Shown: one piece after another, positions 6,901 to 8,291 of the stretch
Position numbering within the stretch: the first letter of the stretch is position 1
Layout: every line of letters begins with the position of its first letter
NCBI GenBank assembly: GCA_026988735.1
Contig: JALSKR010000246.1
Location: forward strand, 1 to 8,291
From: Sulfurimonas sp.
Lineage (GTDB): Bacteria; Campylobacterota; Campylobacteria; Campylobacterales; Sulfurimonadaceae
DNA length: 8,291 nucleotides
Direction of reading: 5' to 3'
The notes under the pieces: generated by a model
The model's input: only the letters and a program-made list of their open reading frames with translations
What the model was told of the DNA's origin: nothing
Databases searched by the model: none
Made by a program: the position numbers and the translations under genes

Positions 6901-8291
6901 GTATACCTACTGTACTTATGGAGGCAATGTCAGCTGGAATACCGGTGCTCACAACAGCAGTTTCCGGTATCCCTGATTTAGTCTTAGATGAATTGACAGG
7001 TATAGTAACAAGCAGTAACGCAAATAGTATAGCTGCTGATATAAAAAGATTTTATACATTGCCTGATAGTAAAGTAGATGCTATTGTAGATAATGCATTA
7101 AATCATATAAAACAAAAATTTAATATACCGGATCTTGTACATACTCTTTTAAGAGTATGGGAAGAAAAAAGGTTAGATCTTATTGTCGTAAGTTGGAACA
7201 ACTTGCCTGAACTAAAAGAAGTGTGTAGAAGATTGTTAAAGTACACTTCACTACCTTTTCGTTTAATTGTTTGTGATAATGACAGTAAAGAGGCTGTTAA
7301 GAAATATTTGAAGAAGCTAGAAGCTTCACGTGATGAAGTTACCGTAATTTTTAATGATACCAATGCATTGGTTGGTCCAGGTACAAATTTGGCTTTAGAA
7401 AATAGTGATTCAGATTACGCTGTATATGTTTGTGGTAAAGAAGGTTTTGTTTTTGACTATGGTTGGGAAAAAAACTTAGTTAATTATATGGAACATAATC
7501 CTAAAGTGGGTCAAGCAGGGACACTTGGCTATTCTCCTAGCTATCTTTATGGTAAAGATTATCCTTCAGGGATAGCTGAGTTCAAAAATTTTAGAAATAA
7601 AAATTTTGCTATTGAAAATCCAAATCGCATGTTTAAACATGTACAAGGTGGATTTTTCATCATGAGACGAAAAATGTATAATGAGATAGGCGGTTTCAGT
7701 ATAGATGTACCGCATAATTATACAGATGTAGAGTATAGCTATTATGTTGAAAGTTGTAGTTGGGAACTTGGCAATATCCCTGGTATGCTTGCACTTTTTA
7801 ATAAAACTCGACCTGGGCTTTTCTCCAGAATAGATGAGTCAATACATGCAATGCATCCTCCTATGTTGGATGAGATTCCTAAAATTGAAAACATAATACA
7901 TAATAAAGTTAAATTATGTAATTTATGTGAATGGCAAGGAAATGACTTTTCCAAAAACAAGGAAGGCTTACACTGCTGTCCTCAATGTGGGAGTGTGGAA
8001 GCAGATAGAACGCTTATGCGTCATTTAGCGGAAACTGTATATACATATAGGCGTTTACCAGCTTTAGCTATAAATATAACAAGTGGAATAACGGAGTATT
8101 GGAAACAGCAGTTTCAAGGTCGTTTACTGTCCAGCGCAAAAATTTTAGACGAGATTAAGAGAGATGGCATGATTGCAAATGCAGATGGAAAAACATATGT
8201 AATTTATCTAAATTATCCTGCTGATATTAATCCTAGCGAGTTAAATCTTTTATTGAGTGATTTTTATCGTTTACTACATAGTGAAGGCGAG
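3984..8291 (+). CDS. Giant multidomain glycosyltransferase (repeats-GT4-GT4-GT2-Cys4-methyltransferase-like), 3' end beyond window
   Basis: Codon-by-codon translation is open from 3984 to the last base: 1436 residues and no stop. Domains in order: five short repeats (R1 19-52, R2 57-90, R3 106-141, R4 236-272, R5 286-322) with a Lys-rich helical linker at 142-232; GT4 domain A (about 344-701) with GSERSLLD, HIREL, KKGINDF and the EX7E pair E610/E618; GT4 domain B (about 709-1060) with FPVPSETFVLNE, HAQDI, NPNGVD, FTEKKG and a DX7E pair D972/E980; a GT2-like domain (about 1064-1285) with VVSWNN, CDNDS, GGFFIM and TDVEYS but no standard DXD; cysteines 1312, 1315, 1332 and 1335; then a methyltransferase-like stretch to the edge. 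It likely adds several sugars to one lipid-linked glycan in the cytoplasm. Specificity is unknown. Base composition changes sharply along the gene, suggesting assembly from parts of different origin. Family calls for the two GT4 domains are secure; the last 150 residues are less so. Confidence 0.9.
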   Translation, partial: MTDTNEFEEYKKIIEESGLFDSKFYVREYKDARRAKELPLEHFVKFGLKEDRKPNALFDPVWYREYYGDIQEAGVLPFIHYVTYGLKEFRFANENELQEYETLKDSFDVTAYKNSYEDLQKLEDKFDFLWHYVCFGKREERTFFKQKTTTKIQNISKKKNLDFDESKIEKLVKEKEKISFENKRLQNYKNIFKIQKKYLDNKIKALEKTKNVKHINKTILEMHKKLEFASERFLNFFDEEKYLHQNNDVKKVVENRKLGSGLEHLLFFGWEEVNTGKRRLYKNLNFFNEKDYLKLYPDVQNAIHKGTFTSALEHYLAYGIEKKNEKQNIVVHKGEARHNLSKRNVLICAHIVGKTIYGSERSLLDMIEAASENSNVILTTPMMNQEYLNLVKPFVKKIYVFSYGWWKSNNPVNVEAVRKYEKILNEENINIIHVNTIMLREALIAGRNMNIATLTHIRELITGDNGLTDYIGLPVDSIIDEVINRTDYIIGNSRATLNAYKLEENDSNFLLYNTLNTEKYHQKPLDKDNITVGIISSNIPKKGINDFIEVAKLCKNESKLMFCIIGPENELTQNINKLNLKNVKILGYRKTPQEAMNDIDIVLSLSNFTESFGRTVAEGMASSKLVIAYAWGAVPELIEDKKSGYLVDYKDIYSVAKILKKVAKNPKIIKKVGTTAQKDVKQKFDIAVYKKNLEKIYNKILKKESSKKIKIAYFLWHFPVPSETFVLNELRILVEDGYDVKVYCKQSPFKDFVPDFPIEWERVNDVAHFAELLIRDNRSIVHSHFTYPTVTDMVWPACEIAKKRFTFIAHAQDIFRYENDKRNRISEIAASDYCAKVFVPARFHFNYLLERNVSENKMLINPNGVDTELYKQGLTAKHTKRETRSICAIHRFTEKKGLIYLIEAAKYLDDIIINIHGYGDLEDEYKSLIKTHNLNNVIIHGGVKNRTEMLEIFSNNDLFACPSIRAKDGDMDGIPTVLMEAMSAGIPVLTTAVSGIPDLVLDELTGIVTSSNANSIAADIKRFYTLPDSKVDAIVDNALNHIKQKFNIPDLVHTLLRVWEEKRLDLIVVSWNNLPELKEVCRRLLKYTSLPFRLIVCDNDSKEAVKKYLKKLEASRDEVTVIFNDTNALVGPGTNLALENSDSDYAVYVCGKEGFVFDYGWEKNLVNYMEHNPKVGQAGTLGYSPSYLYGKDYPSGIAEFKNFRNKNFAIENPNRMFKHVQGGFFIMRRKMYNEIGGFSIDVPHNYTDVEYSYYVESCSWELGNIPGMLALFNKTRPGLFSRIDESIHAMHPPMLDEIPKIENIIHNKVKLCNLCEWQGNDFSKNKEGLHCCPQCGSVEADRTLMRHLAETVYTYRRLPALAINITSGITEYWKQQFQGRLLSSAKILDEIKRDGMIANADGKTYVIYLNYPADINPSELNLLLSDFYRLLHSEGE
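4038..4406 (+). repeat. Protein repeats R1-R3 (about 35 residues each) at the N-terminus of the giant glycosyltransferase
   Basis: Three units begin with a Phe-Asp pair followed by a tyrosine (FDSKFY, FDPVWY, FDVTAY), then a short helix with an acidic turn (YKDAR, YGDIQ, YEDLQ), and end with H(F/Y)V-x2-(F/Y)G(L/K)-(K/R)E. This matches the general F-D-x3-YL-x2-NPDV...LEHYL-x2-G-x2-EGR unit seen beside glycosyltransferase domains and in some large surface proteins. R3 is the most divergent (LWHYVCFGKRE). They are degenerate at DNA level, so this is an old repeat. Confidence 0.75.
4452..4462 (+). repeat. Homopolymer A11 tract inside the giant glycosyltransferase gene
   Basis: Eleven adenines encode Lys-Lys-Lys and the first two bases of Asn, just after repeat R3. 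Gaining one A would bring TGA at 4466 into frame; losing one would bring TAG at 4495 into frame. Either slip leaves only the first about 160-170 residues (repeats R1-R3) and none of the enzyme domains. The next longest A runs I noted in this gene are about eight bases. Confidence 0.9.
4689..4949 (+). repeat. Protein repeats R4-R5 next to the first GT4 domain
   Basis: Two units, FFDEEKYL...NNDV...GLEHLLFFGWEE and FFNEKDYL...YPDV...ALEHYLAYGIEK, are longer and closer to the consensus than R1-R3, with three to four extra residues in the middle loop. They are separated from R1-R3 by a Lys/Glu-rich helical linker of about 90 residues and sit directly before the GT4 fold that starts near residue 344. 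Confidence 0.75.
7917..7988 (+). other. Four-cysteine zinc-ribbon-like motif within the giant glycosyltransferase
   Basis: Cys1312-x2-Cys1315, sixteen residues, then Cys1332-P-Q-Cys1335-G-S, followed by ADRTLMRHL. The pattern CPxCGS followed by an R-x-L helix resembles the zinc knuckle that precedes some SAM-dependent methyltransferase domains (CPxCGSxxRHRLL). An extra Cys1331 adjoins the second pair. Metal binding is inferred from spacing only. Confidence 0.6.

Noticed and set aside
6004..7960. Minus-strand frames at 6004-6225, 6558-6803, 7103-7363 and 7742-7960
   Set aside because: All are antisense to the continuous glycosyltransferase frame and show no family motif or consistent spacing.

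Overview
The window is one strand of a surface-polysaccharide (O-antigen, capsule or related glycan) biosynthesis locus. It holds four plus-strand genes packed almost end to end and no convincing minus-strand gene. Moderate-to-low GC, AT-rich codon choice, overlapping genes and the protein types suggest a free-living Campylobacterota (Sulfurovum/Sulfurimonas-like) bacterium. This assignment is an inference from style, not from a marker gene.

Layout. (1) Positions 1-1355 hold a phosphomannomutase/phosphoglucomutase of the AlgC/ManB type, lacking only a few N-terminal codons at the left edge; it supplies hexose-1-phosphate for nucleotide-sugar synthesis. (2) Positions 1355-3187, overlapping its stop by one base, encode a 610-residue protein with two GT2 glycosyltransferase domains, of the O-antigen (RfbC-like) kind. 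(3) After a 51-base gap with a possible weak promoter, positions 3239-3991 encode a 250-residue coiled-coil protein. It is built from internal duplications, including a 181-base direct repeat, and ends in a W-x2-T-x-P-x-R tail known to me from glycan-assembly proteins. (4) Starting 8 bases inside that gene, one reading frame stays open from 3984 to the right edge. I translated it codon by codon: at least 1436 residues, no stop. It carries five short repeats of the 'F-D-x3-Y ... LEHY-x2-G' kind, a Lys-rich helical linker, two GT4 glycosyltransferases, a GT2-like domain without a normal DXD motif, a four-cysteine zinc-ribbon-like motif, and the start of what looks like a degenerate methyltransferase fold.

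Working together: gene 1 makes the activated-sugar precursor; genes 2 and 4 carry up to five glycosyltransferase modules that would build a repeat unit or chain; gene 3 may be a scaffold or length-setting coiled coil. The most interesting points are the coiled-coil gene and its possible ruler role, the giant mosaic glycosyltransferase, an A11 tract inside it where a one-base slip would cut the protein after about 160-170 residues, and strong base-composition steps inside the same reading frame. No tRNA, rRNA, CRISPR array, insertion sequence or clear terminator was seen, and no gene-free stretch exceeds 51 bases.
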